Source of the DNA: Psychrosphaera sp. B3R10
Lineage (GTDB): Bacteria > Pseudomonadota > Gammaproteobacteria > Enterobacterales > Alteromonadaceae
DNA length: 64,000 bases
Assembly: GCF_018861025.1 (NCBI RefSeq)
Contig: NZ_JAHKQH010000007.1
Span: forward strand, 1-64,000
Direction: 5' to 3'
Within the stretch, counting starts at the first letter, position 1. Every line of letters begins with the position of its first letter. Below the pieces are notes generated by a model. It saw only the letters and a program-made list of their open reading frames with translations. It made no database searches and was not told the origin of the DNA. A program made the translations under genes and the position numbers. Shown here piece after piece: positions 48,847 to 59,070 of the stretch.

Positions 48847-49275
48847 TGCCTAACGTTTATTATGAAACAAATCGCTCTTCAGAGTTACTAGGCAAAGGAT
48901 TGTTATCACGCTCGAAAATATTGTTAATCAACATTATCAAATTTACATTTTTTGTTCCGTTTACCAAAAAATTCATATTATTTTAAAAAAATAGCAATTT
49001 TATGTCCGACAAATGACGACATAAAGTCAAAGTTAGGTCTATTTAGTCAAATTTATCCCTATTACAAAATCTATTTTTTACCGAGCAGCCAAAATAAGTT
49101 TAAACAGACAAACTTAAACTGAGTATTTTTTAACTATAAATCATGCTCTTTTTCGCCAATATGAACAAATTAAAAGCAAACGCACTATTTTTTACAATTT
49201 TCTTCAAAAATGGGTTGACGTTAAAAGGCGTCATCAGCATAATACGCGCCATCGCTTGAGGCGGTATTCAAGAGT
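48847..49275. other. A/T-rich upstream region of the tRNA operon
   Basis: No coding region is seen across some 370 bases after the ychF terminator. The stretch is strongly A/T-rich with many A- and T-tracts, as is usual upstream of stable-RNA promoters where UP elements and Fis sites lie. The tRNA promoter is annotated separately. I see no other clear repeat. Confidence 0.5.
49215..49243 (+). promoter_or_regulatory. Promoter of the tRNA operon
   Basis: -35 TTGACG (49215-49220), a 17-base spacer and -10 CATAAT (49238-49243) are followed by the GC-rich discriminator ACGCGCC, the signature of a stringently regulated stable-RNA promoter. The first tRNA begins 33 bases downstream. Confidence 0.8.
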
Positions 49276-49352
49276 GGCTACGTAGCTCAGCTGGTTAGAG
49301 CACATCACTCATAATGATGGGGTCCCCTGTTCAAATCAGGGCGTAGCCACCA
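49276..49352 (+). tRNA. tRNA-Met (CAT), elongator
   Basis: The 77-base cloverleaf has acceptor arms GGCTACG / CGTAGCC, discriminator A and encoded CCA. The anticodon loop ctCATaa lies between CATCA and TGATG. The paired G1-C72 and the close likeness to E. coli metT show the elongator, not the initiator. Confidence 0.97.
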
Positions 49353-49391
49353 ATTCTTGAATTCCCTACCATGCTCAAGAGAAAAAAATTT

Positions 49392-49476
<85 letters not shown>

Positions 49477-49514
49477 TTATAAATATGTGGAACACATATT
49501 CAAAAAGTTTCAGT

Positions 49515-49589
49515 TGGGATATCGCCAAGCGGTAAGGCAGCGGGTTTTGATCTCGCCATTCCCAGGTTCAAATCCTGGTATCCCAGCCA
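49515..49589 (+). tRNA. tRNA-Gln (TTG), copy 1
   Basis: The 75-base cloverleaf has acceptor arms TGGGATA / TATCCCA, anticodon TTG in the loop ttTTGat and encoded CCA. It is identical to the following copy. Confidence 0.97.
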
Positions 49590-49598
49590 TCTCTTAAT

Positions 49599-49673
49599 TG
49601 GGATATCGCCAAGCGGTAAGGCAGCGGGTTTTGATCTCGCCATTCCCAGGTTCAAATCCTGGTATCCCAGCCA
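49599..49673 (+). tRNA. tRNA-Gln (TTG), copy 2
   Basis: This is an exact 75-base copy of the preceding tRNA-Gln after a 9-base spacer, so a recent or homogenised tandem duplication. E. coli has a similar run of Gln tRNAs in its metT operon. Confidence 0.97.
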
Positions 49674-49677
49674 AATT

Positions 49678-49708
49678 AAGGCCTTGCTTATGCGAGGCCT
49701 TTTTTTTT
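49678..49708 (+). terminator. Terminator of the tRNA operon
   Basis: AAGGCCT and AGGCCTT form the stem, extended by GC/GC near the loop, and are followed directly by a run of nine T. It lies 5 bases after the last CCA. Confidence 0.85.
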
Positions 49709-49794
49709 ATCTATCCCTTCCGGCTATTTAATTTGCTTGTTGTAGCAAAATTAAACTACACTGACTTTAATCTAAAATTATTATTTTAAAATCA

Positions 49795-51135
49795 ATGCGT
49801 TTAGCTACTAAGATCATTTTACTTTGCATTTTGTATTCGTCAGTTGCTGCAAGCGATGAGTATCATTACAAAAACCTATTGGTTGGTACAAAAGCCATTG
49901 GACTTGGAGGCGCCTTTACCGCCATTTCTGATGACTTATCCGCGGTATTTTTTAATCCAGCGGGATTAACCAATACGGTGAATTCTAATTCAGCCTCTAT
50001 ATCGACCTTTGCATGGGAAAAAACCACTTTTTATGATGCTTTCTCAGATGGCTCTGATTTTGCTCGATCTTCGTTTTCAATTGTCCCAAGCTTTTTAGGG
50101 GTAGGTAATAAAAAAGGTGACTGGCATTGGAGTATCGGTTTTGGTGTATCTGATCTGTCTACCGAACGTAATTATAGTGAAGTTGTGCATCCAATTATTG
50201 GTGACGAAAATAATACAATTGGAGAACAAACTGAGTTTGGTAATGTTGACTTGGACAATAGTTCACTGAATTTAGGTTTTGGAGCCGCTCACAGGATTAA
50301 TTCAAATCTCTCATTTGGTGGCTCATTTATTGTAAAATACAAAAAATTTGAAACAATCCAAGGCTCTGGGGTCAGTCAAATATATTTTACTCCTACGGAC
50401 GATATCTATTCGGGCTTTAGTGCATTGCGCAGAATAAAAGATGAAACAATACTAATTACACCAACTTTAGGGATCTTGTATCAGACACCCGCTTTGAATA
50501 TCGGTTTAAAAATAGCTAAAGATTTCACGATAGACCGTTCATTTACCGCCGTTCATAATATTTTTGTTAGCTCGCCTACCCCATTACCGCCAACATCTAA
50601 GCCTGCTACGGTCGGTACTGTTGAGGGCACTGAAGCACAGGAATCGAGCGCAAATATTACCCTAGGTTTAGCAAAACGAAGAAATAACTTTGAATGGAGT
50701 TTTGACGTTGACTATTTTAGTGAAGTCACTGTTGAAGAACACGTCATTAACGAATTCCACCCGCCTATTACCAGAGATTTAGAACGTGTCGTTAATTACT
50801 CACTTGGTTTAACCTTTTATAAAACCGATCGTAAATACTTCAGATTTGGTATTTTCACTGACAATAGTAACGGCAAAATTGACACAACACAGCCTTTCCA
50901 GCGCGTTGAGGATATCGATATGTTGGGACTTAGTGTTGATTATACGAGTGACAGCTTTGGTTTCCCAATGTCTGTCGGAGCCTATATAAAATATGGTAAA
51001 GGTGATGTCCGCCTAGGTGATCTGCGGGTCGTAGAAAAAATAGTTGGTTTACCTTTGTATCCACCTAGGAGTGAATTTGATTTATCAGAAGCGTCTAAGT
51101 CTTTATTTGTGGTATTCCTAAGCGCCAACTTTTAA
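49795..51135 (+). CDS. FadL/OmpP1-like outer-membrane beta-barrel protein
   Basis: The 446-residue protein has a signal peptide (about 1-20, ending SVAAS). It then has the segment LVGTKAIGLGGAFTAISDD with FFNPAGL, the typical N-terminal hatch region of FadL/OmpP1-type hydrophobic-compound transporters and their relatives. The rest alternates short hydrophobic and polar stretches, consistent with a beta barrel, and ends in Phe (LSANF), the outer-membrane insertion signal. The ligand is unknown. No clear ribosome site is seen. It lies between the tRNA operon and ubiF, a place without such a gene in E. coli. Confidence 0.78.
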   Translation: MRLATKIILLCILYSSVAASDEYHYKNLLVGTKAIGLGGAFTAISDDLSAVFFNPAGLTNTVNSNSASISTFAWEKTTFYDAFSDGSDFARSSFSIVPSFLGVGNKKGDWHWSIGFGVSDLSTERNYSEVVHPIIGDENNTIGEQTEFGNVDLDNSSLNLGFGAAHRINSNLSFGGSFIVKYKKFETIQGSGVSQIYFTPTDDIYSGFSALRRIKDETILITPTLGILYQTPALNIGLKIAKDFTIDRSFTAVHNIFVSSPTPLPPTSKPATVGTVEGTEAQESSANITLGLAKRRNNFEWSFDVDYFSEVTVEEHVINEFHPPITRDLERVVNYSLGLTFYKTDRKYFRFGIFTDNSNGKIDTTQPFQRVEDIDMLGLSVDYTSDSFGFPMSVGAYIKYGKGDVRLGDLRVVEKIVGLPLYPPRSEFDLSEASKSLFVVFLSANF

Positions 51136-51167
51136 CCGTAAACGATTAGAAATCTAATTAAGAATCA

Positions 51168-52376
51168 CTATAGTCCTACGGCTTTTTTAAGAGCCTGAGC
51201 TTTTAGCCACGCCTGATTGTGTACGACTCCTAAAACTATATTTCTGACAGATTTTAAGACCGCTTTGTCGTTACTAAAAGAATGATAAAATAGGTCCATC
51301 GCCCCAGACATAATTTGCGCATCTGCTTTACGTTTAAATTGATACCGACGCAACGATGACGCCAGTAAACCGTGTTGACTTAAGTCCGTATTATTTAATA
51401 ACTCCATCAAGGTCTCTACGTCTTTAAAGCCTAAATTTACGCCTTGCCCTGCTAATGGGTTAATAACGTGCGCTGCATCACCCACTAAAACGACTCTGCC
51501 ATTAAAATATTGATTAGCCTGCCTTCGAACGAGTGGAAAACTAGCGCTGGTCACAACATTAAAATCCCCAACCAAAGGTGGAAAACAATTTATGATTTCC
51601 TGTTTTAGTGCCTCTGGAGAAAGTTGTTTTAACTGAGCAATTGTTTGTGGTGCGTCGTACCAAATTAGACATGAATAGCCATTTTCTAGTGGTAAAAACG
51701 CTTTGGGACCAGTTTGTTGAAATTCTTGCCACGTAATATGTTGAGTTGGAAACTCAGTTTTAATGGTAATGCTGAAACAGTGCTGAGCGTATTCCCAACC
51801 GGTCGTTCCTATATGGGCAAGTTGCCGTGTTTTACTCAATGCGCCATCCGCACCAATAACCAACTTTGCAAATACATCAACTTGATTTTTTGACGAACCA
51901 GGTTCTGATAAGCGCAAAGTGACTTTGTCATCATCTTGTTTTAAAGACGACAAGTGGGCATTACTTAACGTAATTTTATTTTCCGAAGTATTTAGAATCC
52001 TATCAAATGCAGCCAACTGAATTGCTTCATTTCGAACTAAATAACCAAGATGAGGTCGTTCAATTTCTGTAGCGTCAAAAATCAATTTATTGTCGCGCTG
52101 CTCCCAGGTAGCTAATTGATCAAATCGACATTTATCGCTCTCGCCGATCGCCGACCAAATGCCCAGTGACTGCAATAAAGTCTCACTCGCCAAATTAACA
52201 GCAGATACACGCAATGGCGGTCGGGCCAATTCATCTTGTTGCGGAACGCGTTGTTCGAGCAATAAAATTGAAAGCCCCGCATTTTGCAATGCAATTGCTT
52301 GGGTTGCTCCAACCATGCCACCGCCAACAACGACAACATCAAACTGACATAGATTTAATGAATTTAAGTCGACCAC
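51168..52376 (-). CDS. ubiF: FAD-dependent ubiquinone-biosynthesis hydroxylase (UbiF/VisC family)
   Basis: This 402-residue aromatic hydroxylase of the UbiH/UbiF/VisC/COQ6 family is membrane-associated and acts late in ubiquinone synthesis. The FAD motif VVVGGGMVGATQAIALQNAG is at the start, the conserved KLVIGADGALS near residue 175 and VVLVGDAAHVINPLAGQGVNLGFKD (core GDAAH..NPLAGQG) near 290. The start is a GTG with AGGA 9 bases upstream. It is divergent from miaB, exactly the ubiF-miaB arrangement of E. coli, which favours UbiF over its paralogues. Confidence 0.85.
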   Translation of the reverse strand: MVDLNSLNLCQFDVVVVGGGMVGATQAIALQNAGLSILLLEQRVPQQDELARPPLRVSAVNLASETLLQSLGIWSAIGESDKCRFDQLATWEQRDNKLIFDATEIERPHLGYLVRNEAIQLAAFDRILNTSENKITLSNAHLSSLKQDDDKVTLRLSEPGSSKNQVDVFAKLVIGADGALSKTRQLAHIGTTGWEYAQHCFSITIKTEFPTQHITWQEFQQTGPKAFLPLENGYSCLIWYDAPQTIAQLKQLSPEALKQEIINCFPPLVGDFNVVTSASFPLVRRQANQYFNGRVVLVGDAAHVINPLAGQGVNLGFKDVETLMELLNNTDLSQHGLLASSLRRYQFKRKADAQIMSGAMDLFYHSFSNDKAVLKSVRNIVLGVVHNQAWLKAQALKKAVGL

Positions 52377-52597
52377 TGTTCTTATTCCTAACGATAATTC
52401 TCCGCATTATGCCTGAATTATCTATGATTTGAAGATAGTTAGAAGATCAAGTCAGTTAATTAACCATATTCCCTTTAATCCATACTCTTTTAACTGTAAA
52501 ATACGCGGCCATTTAAAGAATTAACTTTTCACGGTGAAGTGAGTAACTCATTTACCCAAAAATGATTATTCCCACAGATATTGATGACGAGAGAAGA

Positions 52598-54028
52598 ATG
52601 ACGAAAAAACTACATATTAAAACTTGGGGCTGCCAAATGAACGAGTATGACTCGCAAAAAATGGCGGACTTACTCGATGACAGTCATGGATATGAGTTTA
52701 CGGACGAAGCAGAAGATGCCGACGTAATTCTTTTGAACACCTGTTCTATTCGCGAAAAAGCACAGGAAAAAGTATTTCATCAATTAGGCCGTTGGAAAAA
52801 CCTAAAGGCAAAAAAACCAAGTTTGATCATTGGTGTAGGCGGTTGTGTTGCTTCTCAAGAAGGCCAACATATTCGTGACCGTGCCCCATATGTTGATATG
52901 GTCTTTGGCCCTCAGACTTTGCACCGCTTACCTGAAATGATTGAACAAATTAAAGCAGGCGACGGCGCATCAGTAATTGATATTTCATTCCCTGAGATTG
53001 AAAAATTCGACCGATTACCAGAACCGACGACTAATGGCCCAAGCGCGTTTGTGTCGATAATGGAAGGTTGCAGCAAATACTGTACGTTCTGTGTTGTTCC
53101 ATATACCCGCGGCGAAGAAGTATCACGTCCTGTGGACGATGTATTATATGAAATCGCTCAACTCGCTGAACAAGGTGTTCGTGAAGTCAATTTGTTAGGT
53201 CAAAACGTAAATGCGTTCCGTGGGGCAACTCATGACGGCGAAATTTGTCATTTTAGCGAATTACTGCGTTTAGTGGCCGCCATTGATGGTATCGACCGAA
53301 TTCGTTATACGACGTCTCACCCAGTAGAATTTACAGACGATATCATTGAAGCTTATCAAGACGTTCCAGAGCTTGTCGACCACTTACATTTACCCGTGCA
53401 ATCTGGTGCGGACCGTATTCTGAATTTAATGAAACGTGGCCATACTGCCATTGAATATAAATCGCAGATCAGGAAATTACGTAAAGTTCGTCCAAATATC
53501 AGTATGTCTAGCGACTTTATTATTGGTTTCCCTGGCGAAACAGCGGAAGACCATGGCAAGACCATGAAGCTGATTGAAGATATCGGTTTTGACCACAGCT
53601 TTAGTTTTATCTACAGTGCTCGTCCTGGTACGCCAGCGGCTGATTTACCAGACGACATTTCTGAGAAAGAGAAAAAAGAGCGTTTGCACGAATTACAAAA
53701 AGTCATCACCCATCAAGCGATGTTGATTTCTCGTCAAATGATAAACACTGAGCAACGTATTTTGGTTGAAGGTCCTTCAATTAAAAATCCAATGGAACTG
53801 CGTGGTCGTACTGAAAATAATCGTGTAGTTAATTTTGAAGGCCCGCATTCTCTAATTGGTGGATTTGCTGATGTTAAAGTTGTCGACGTTTACACCAACT
53901 CATTACGTGGTGAATTTATTCGCGGCGAAGATGAAATGGGCTTACGTCAAGATACAACACCTGCGGAAATATTGGCAAAAAGACAAAACTTACAAGATGA
54001 TTTAGGCGTTTCTACTTACGCTCCATAA
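52598..54028 (+). CDS. miaB: tRNA-2-methylthio-N6-dimethylallyladenosine synthase
   Basis: This radical SAM methylthiotransferase modifies A37 of tRNAs reading UNN codons. The 476-residue protein has three N-terminal cluster cysteines ([27 protein letters not shown]), the radical SAM motif [16 protein letters not shown] near residue 155 and a C-terminal TRAM domain. The family start [12 protein letters not shown] identifies the ATG at 52598; the frame open from 52562 is an unsupported extension. It is the first gene of the miaB-ybeZ-ybeY-corC-lnt operon. Confidence 0.97.
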   Translation: MTKKLHIKTWGCQMNEYDSQKMADLLDDSHGYEFTDEAEDADVILLNTCSIREKAQEKVFHQLGRWKNLKAKKPSLIIGVGGCVASQEGQHIRDRAPYVDMVFGPQTLHRLPEMIEQIKAGDGASVIDISFPEIEKFDRLPEPTTNGPSAFVSIMEGCSKYCTFCVVPYTRGEEVSRPVDDVLYEIAQLAEQGVREVNLLGQNVNAFRGATHDGEICHFSELLRLVAAIDGIDRIRYTTSHPVEFTDDIIEAYQDVPELVDHLHLPVQSGADRILNLMKRGHTAIEYKSQIRKLRKVRPNISMSSDFIIGFPGETAEDHGKTMKLIEDIGFDHSFSFIYSARPGTPAADLPDDISEKEKKERLHELQKVITHQAMLISRQMINTEQRILVEGPSIKNPMELRGRTENNRVVNFEGPHSLIGGFADVKVVDVYTNSLRGEFIRGEDEMGLRQDTTPAEILAKRQNLQDDLGVSTYAP

Positions 54029-54063
54029 GTTTATTGCACAAGCAAATATAAAGGAATTTTAGA

Positions 54064-55140
54064 TTGTCTAAAAAAATTAATACAGTGGAAATATTTTTAG
54101 AACCAGCCGACAAAGATCGGTTGGCTTCATTAATTGGTCCTTATGATGACAATATCAAACATATTGAACGTCGCATGGGTGTTGAAGTCACTTATCAAGG
54201 CAACAAATTTAAAATTGTTGGTAACCCGTTAAATATCGCCGCTGTAACTGACGTTCTAAAAAACCTTTATATTGAAACTCAGCCCAATAGTAAGCATAAA
54301 AATAAAGTCAAAGCTCAGGAATTAACCCCTGACCAAGTTCATCTTGCAGTGCAGGGTTCTAAGTTATTAGATCAATCCAGTGACAGCACTGATGACGACA
54401 TCGTGGTTCGTACCCGTAAAGGCAATATCAAACCACGTAATCAGAATCAAGTTGCGTATGTTAGAAACGTATTAAATCATGACATCACTTTTGGTATTGG
54501 TCCTGCCGGTACGGGTAAAACTTACCTAGCCGTTGCCTGCGCTGTAGATGCGTTAGAACGTCAAGAGGTACGCCGCATATTGTTGACTCGCCCTGCTGTT
54601 GAGGCAGGTGAAAAACTTGGTTTCTTACCTGGTGACTTAAGCCAAAAGATAGACCCTTATTTACGTCCTCTATACGATGCTCTATTTGAAATGCTTGGCT
54701 TCGAGAAGGTTGAACGCCTCATCGAACGTAACGTTATTGAAGTAGCACCGCTTGCTTATATGCGTGGCCGAACATTAAATGACGCCTTTATAATTCTTGA
54801 CGAAAGTCAAAATACCACCGTCGAACAAATGAAAATGTTTTTAACTCGCATTGGTTTTAACTCCAAAGCGGTTATTACCGGCGACATTACTCAAATAGAT
54901 TTACCTCGTGGTGCTAAATCAGGTTTACGCCAGTCAATTGAAGTATTGAGTGAAGTAGAAGATATCAGCTTCAACTTCTTTATCGCTGACGATGTTGTGC
55001 GCCACCCTGTGGTTGCAAAAGTTGTTATGGCGTATGAAAAGTTTGACGAAGTACAACGCCGTGAAAAAGCTGAACGTGATAAAGCTTGGGCAGAAAAAGC
55101 AAAAGAAAAAGCGGCTAGTGAAGACAAATCAAATGATTGA
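54064..55140 (+). CDS. ybeZ: PhoH-like ATPase YbeZ
   Basis: This 358-residue cytosolic PhoH-family ATPase has an N-terminal KH-like/RNA-binding region (about 1-90) and the ATPase domain with Walker [13 protein letters not shown] near residue 145 and Walker [12 protein letters not shown] near 245. It is thought to act with the endoribonuclease YbeY. The start is a TTG with AAGGAA 7 bases upstream. It ends in a lysine- and glutamate-rich tail and overlaps ybeY by 8 bases. Confidence 0.94.
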   Translation: MSKKINTVEIFLEPADKDRLASLIGPYDDNIKHIERRMGVEVTYQGNKFKIVGNPLNIAAVTDVLKNLYIETQPNSKHKNKVKAQELTPDQVHLAVQGSKLLDQSSDSTDDDIVVRTRKGNIKPRNQNQVAYVRNVLNHDITFGIGPAGTGKTYLAVACAVDALERQEVRRILLTRPAVEAGEKLGFLPGDLSQKIDPYLRPLYDALFEMLGFEKVERLIERNVIEVAPLAYMRGRTLNDAFIILDESQNTTVEQMKMFLTRIGFNSKAVITGDITQIDLPRGAKSGLRQSIEVLSEVEDISFNFFIADDVVRHPVVAKVVMAYEKFDEVQRREKAERDKAWAEKAKEKAASEDKSND

Positions 55141-55597
55141 ACTTGACCTACAAGTTGCCACTACAGATAAGCACATTCCTACCGAACAACAGTGTAACGA
55201 TTGGGTGGCGGAACTATTACCTGCCTTTCAAGAACATTCTGAACTTACGATTCGAATTGTCGATTCAGCAGAAAGTCAGCAATTAAATTGCCAATATCGC
55301 GGCAAAGATAAACCAACAAACGTTTTATCTTTTCCCGCCGAGATCCCAGATTACGTCTCACCAGAAATGGATTTTCCATTATTGGGCGATCTGATTATTT
55401 GCGCTCAAGTGGTTAATCAAGAATTTGTTGAACAAAATAAAACTTTTGAAGCCCATTGGTGTCATATGATCATCCACGGTTGCTTGCATTTACTCGGTTA
55501 CGACCATATAAATGATGCAGAAGCCGAGGAAATGGAAAGTATCGAAATAGAATTTTTACAAAAAATGGGTTTCACAAATCCATATATCGATCAATAA
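55133..55597 (+). CDS. ybeY: Endoribonuclease YbeY (rRNA maturation)
   Basis: This zinc-dependent endoribonuclease is needed for 16S rRNA 3'-end maturation and ribosome quality control. The 154 residues include [13 protein letters not shown] and the metal triad in [14 protein letters not shown] (H-x3-H-x5-H). A longer frame from 54992 is mostly an out-of-frame read through ybeZ; the true start is the ATG at 55133, overlapping the ybeZ stop. Confidence 0.95.
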   Translation: MIELDLQVATTDKHIPTEQQCNDWVAELLPAFQEHSELTIRIVDSAESQQLNCQYRGKDKPTNVLSFPAEIPDYVSPEMDFPLLGDLIICAQVVNQEFVEQNKTFEAHWCHMIIHGCLHLLGYDHINDAEAEEMESIEIEFLQKMGFTNPYIDQ

Positions 55598-55668
55598 TCG
55601 GATCAGATGAAACCGATTAATATTTCATCACCAATAATTTTAAGCAACATAGGAACATTCTGACCAGA

Positions 55669-56544
55669 ATGAGCGACGACAACCCACATAGTAGCAACGG
55701 TTCTTCAAATAAGAGCTGGATTGACAAACTTGGTCAAATCTTTAATGACGAACCGAAAACCAAAGAAGACATTATCAATGTCATTAGTGTCGCTGCTGAA
55801 AACGACCTAATTGATATCGGCACTAAAACGATGATTGATGGTGTTATGGAAATCGCTGACCTGCGGATCCGTGACATAATGATCCCGAGATCGCAAATTA
55901 TCACTTTAGACTTATCAGATTCTCCTGATGTGTTTTTACCGACAATGATTGATTCAGGTCACTCACGATTTCCTGTCGTATCAGAAGACAAAGATCATGT
56001 CGAAGGTATATTACTTGCCAAAGATCTTTTGCAACTGTTAATAGACAGAGAACAAGAGATAGACTTAAAAAAACTACTACGCCCTATCGTTATAGTTCCT
56101 GAAAGCAAACGCGTAGACACCTTATTAAAAGAGTTTCGACAAAATCGTTATCATATGGCCGTTGTCGTTGATGAATACGGCGGCGTGTCTGGACTCGTCA
56201 CCATTGAAGATATTCTCGAGCTTATCGTTGGAGAAATTGAAGATGAATTCGATTCTGAAGAAAACCAAACTAAAGATATTCGTAAAGTTTCGAAACATGT
56301 TTATATGGTGCAAGCATTAACCGAAGTTGATCAATTTAACGATTATTTCAAAACCGAATTCGCGAAAGAAGACGCCGATACTATCGGTGGCATTATACTT
56401 CATGAGTTTGGTCATATGCCGGAAAAAGGCGAAGAAGTCTTTATTAAAGGCATTAACTTTAAAATCCAAAGTGCTGATACACGTCGTATTCAGCAAGTCA
56501 CAGTGACATTACCAAAAATGGAAGAAGAGTCCGTCGAGACTTAA
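55669..56544 (+). CDS. corC: CorC/YbeX: CBS-domain protein
   Basis: The 291-residue cytosolic protein has a paired CBS domain (about 65-190, with IRDIMIPRSQI and VVVDEYGGVSGLVTIEDILELIVGEIEDE) and a C-terminal CorC_HlyC domain (about 205-285). The family was linked to magnesium/cobalt efflux and more recently to ribosome metabolism with YbeY. The ribosome site is weak. lnt follows after 3 bases, so translation is coupled. Confidence 0.94.
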   Translation: MSDDNPHSSNGSSNKSWIDKLGQIFNDEPKTKEDIINVISVAAENDLIDIGTKTMIDGVMEIADLRIRDIMIPRSQIITLDLSDSPDVFLPTMIDSGHSRFPVVSEDKDHVEGILLAKDLLQLLIDREQEIDLKKLLRPIVIVPESKRVDTLLKEFRQNRYHMAVVVDEYGGVSGLVTIEDILELIVGEIEDEFDSEENQTKDIRKVSKHVYMVQALTEVDQFNDYFKTEFAKEDADTIGGIILHEFGHMPEKGEEVFIKGINFKIQSADTRRIQQVTVTLPKMEEESVET

Positions 56545-56547
56545 TAT

Positions 56548-58179
56548 ATGGAAATAAAGCCGCTGTTAAAAAAAGATTGGGTGAACTACATCCAATCTTT
56601 TTTTGTAAATAAGTTATACGCACAATACATCGCCCTATTTTTGGCTGGTGCTTTCAACCTATTTAGCTATGCGCCATTTAGTGCATGGCCAATTGTTATT
56701 ATTACTTTAAGTATCCTCATCTTTGCAGTTTCGAAAGCTCAAACTGCAAAAGTCGCATTTCGATTAGGCTTTTTTTATGGACTAGGTTGGTTTGCCACTG
56801 GCATAAGTTGGATCCATGTCGCAATCGCAGACTTCGGTGGTATGCCTACAGCAATTAGTATTCTACTGATGGCGTTGTTAGACGGCTACTTAGCCCTATT
56901 TCCGGCATTAGCTTGTTACCTTACAAAACGATTTTATATTTCAAACATTGGTTTTGCTTTTATTCCGTTTTGGCTCATTTGCGAAGCAATCAGAGGATGG
57001 TTTTTAACAGGCTTTCCCTGGTTATCAATTGGTTATACGCAGACAGATGGGCCACTCGCTGGTTATGCACCAGTCATTGGGGAATTTGGGATCCAAGCGC
57101 TTTTGCTTATTATCGCGGTGTTAATTAAAACTCTTTTGTGTCATTTGTTTTATCGAATAACTAAGTCTCAGCCAAACCCCGATACACCTAAAACACTGTC
57201 AGTTACGGCAATAACTATCCTACTAATTATTGCTGTAGGCAATGGCCTCAAATCATTGAATTGGTTTGAACAAACTGATAAATCCACCAGCATTGCTCTG
57301 GTCCAAGGTAATATTGAACAAAGCATTAAGTGGCAGCCTGAAAATGAAATGCCAACGATGCAAACGTATCTAGCCATGAGCCAGCCGCATTTTGAATCCA
57401 GCGACATTGTCATTTGGCCAGAAGCAGCAGTGCCTCGATTAGAAGTAATTTCTAATGACTTCCTAAGGGAAATTGATTTAATCGCGGCAGATTCCAATAC
57501 CGCGTTAATTACAGGTATCGTTGACTACCAACCTGAAACCAATAAAGCCTTTAACAATATTATTGCTTTAGGAAAAAAATACAGTAACGACTCATTTGGA
57601 CACTACAAATACCTGCACAATAATCGATTTAGTAAACACCACTTGCTTCCCATCGGTGAGTTTGTGCCTTTTGAATCATTCCTACGAAAACTTGGGCCTC
57701 TATTTGACCTGCCTATGTCATCATTTAGTCGCGGGGCTTATGCGCAAGACAACTTAATTGCCAATGACGTTCATATCTCACCAGCTATTTGCTTTGAAGT
57801 TGCATTTTCTAATCAGGTAAGAGCAAATATCTATCAAGGTGAACACGCCAGTGACTTAATACTCACCGTAAGTAATGACGCTTGGTTTGGTAACTCCCAC
57901 GGGCCTTGGCAACATTTGCAAATAGCCCAAATGCGAGCCATTGAATTTGCCAAGCCTGTCATCCGTGTCACCAATAATGGCGTTACAGCAGTTATCGATG
58001 GATCAGGAATGCTTGTAAAAACACTACCTCAATTTGAAGCGGCCGTTTTAACCCATGACTTAAAGCTAACAACAAGTAATACCCCCTATTATCAATACGG
58101 GAACTTACCAGTGTGGTGTGTTATCGTAATCTTCATTGCAATACTGATCTTTAAAAGAAAAACATTACAACTCAAATAG
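56548..58179 (+). CDS. lnt: Apolipoprotein N-acyltransferase
   Basis: The enzyme adds the third acyl chain to outer-membrane lipoproteins. The 543-residue protein has about seven N-terminal and one C-terminal membrane helices around a periplasmic nitrilase-like domain (about 245-510). The catalytic triad is visible as Glu292 (IWPEAAVPR), Lys363 (RFSKHHLLPIGEF) and Cys415 (SPAICFEVAF). It is the last gene of the miaB operon, as in E. coli. Its substrates include LolB and the lipoprotein at 44239-46140 encoded in this window. Confidence 0.96.
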   Translation: MEIKPLLKKDWVNYIQSFFVNKLYAQYIALFLAGAFNLFSYAPFSAWPIVIITLSILIFAVSKAQTAKVAFRLGFFYGLGWFATGISWIHVAIADFGGMPTAISILLMALLDGYLALFPALACYLTKRFYISNIGFAFIPFWLICEAIRGWFLTGFPWLSIGYTQTDGPLAGYAPVIGEFGIQALLLIIAVLIKTLLCHLFYRITKSQPNPDTPKTLSVTAITILLIIAVGNGLKSLNWFEQTDKSTSIALVQGNIEQSIKWQPENEMPTMQTYLAMSQPHFESSDIVIWPEAAVPRLEVISNDFLREIDLIAADSNTALITGIVDYQPETNKAFNNIIALGKKYSNDSFGHYKYLHNNRFSKHHLLPIGEFVPFESFLRKLGPLFDLPMSSFSRGAYAQDNLIANDVHISPAICFEVAFSNQVRANIYQGEHASDLILTVSNDAWFGNSHGPWQHLQIAQMRAIEFAKPVIRVTNNGVTAVIDGSGMLVKTLPQFEAAVLTHDLKLTTSNTPYYQYGNLPVWCVIVIFIAILIFKRKTLQLK

Positions 58180-58344
58180 AAGCAACCTAACACGCGCTAC
58201 TAAATAGCAATATTGGTCGACCAACAATCTCTGTTCCGACCCACTTTTCCCTATTTAATAATACCTTAGTTGCTTAAATTTAATTATCTGGCTATTATTT
58301 GAACTAAATTAAATGACTAAAATAAATCGAGTGTAGGGAAGCCA

Positions 58345-59064
58345 ATGTTAACGCCAAAATTAAATTTAGAAAACTTTACGATCCAAGACAATATCGACCA
58401 TTCTTATATTGTAAATAAAAGTACTCAGCAAAAATATAAACTTGAACTAGCCGATACATTATTTTTACGTTGTATTGACGGTAAAAAAGATATCGACTCA
58501 ATCAAAGCTGAAATTACCGAACTCCTAGACTTTGAGATTAGCAGTGAACTCGTGTGGAAAGCTCTCGATGCATTATCAGACATTGGTATACTAGAGTCTC
58601 GATTAGCGCCTCCTAGTGGTGGACAAGTTGCGTCTCGTCGAGGCTTTTTGACTAAAGTCGCTGCCACCTTAGCCTTCGGGTCCGTTGTTGGTACAGGACA
58701 AGTATTTGCCTTTGATGCTTCGCAAGAGGCAGCTGCAAAATCTGACAATGCAGAACAATCGTACAAAGGTAGTTCAGAGCCATCAAGCGCCCAAGAGCAA
58801 TCGGTAAAAGCAAAAGCGGCTGAAGAAGGTGCGAAAACCTCTCAAGAACAATCAATTAAAGCTAGTTCTGAACAAGATACAAAAGTAAATGATGAGATTT
58901 CAAACAAAGAGTCTGCGGTCAAACTTTCTAGTGGAGGTAATGCAATTCCTGTGACGGCCCCTTCTACGACGTCGATATTTGCGCTTGGTTTAACCGCAAC
59001 TGCATTATTGAAATTTAGACAACGAAGTAAATCTGTAGCAGATAAAGAACAATCCGAAGACTAA
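58345..59064 (+). CDS. PqqD-like domain protein with internal Tat motif and PEP-CTERM-like tail
   Basis: I do not recognise this 239-residue protein as a whole. Residues 1-90 read like a PqqD/RRE winged-helix fold, with LELADTLFLRCIDGKKDID and WKALDALSDIGILE matching that pattern. Residues 97-104 are SRRGFLTK, a near-perfect twin-arginine motif, followed by a hydrophobic segment and a likely cleavage site after VFA. Residues 125-195 are low complexity, rich in Ser, Lys, Glu, Gln and Ala. The end (201-230) has TAPSTTS, a hydrophobic helix and KFRQRSK, like a PEP-CTERM anchor. AGGGAAG precedes the ATG. Convergent genes encode an ATP-grasp enzyme and a 2OG-Fe(II) oxygenase. It may be their substrate; this is inference. 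Confidence 0.7.
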   Translation: MLTPKLNLENFTIQDNIDHSYIVNKSTQQKYKLELADTLFLRCIDGKKDIDSIKAEITELLDFEISSELVWKALDALSDIGILESRLAPPSGGQVASRRGFLTKVAATLAFGSVVGTGQVFAFDASQEAAAKSDNAEQSYKGSSEPSSAQEQSVKAKAAEEGAKTSQEQSIKASSEQDTKVNDEISNKESAVKLSSGGNAIPVTAPSTTSIFALGLTATALLKFRQRSKSVADKEQSED

Positions 59065-59070
59065 AAATTA

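Noticed and set aside
49276-49352. Initiator tRNA-Met or tRNA-Ile (lysidine)
   Set aside because: The first base pair is a normal G-C, and the sequence follows the E. coli elongator metT closely.
54992-55132. Long N-terminal extension of ybeY
   Set aside because: It is an out-of-frame read through ybeZ. The family starts at MIELDLQV and the ATG at 55133 overlaps the ybeZ stop in the usual way.
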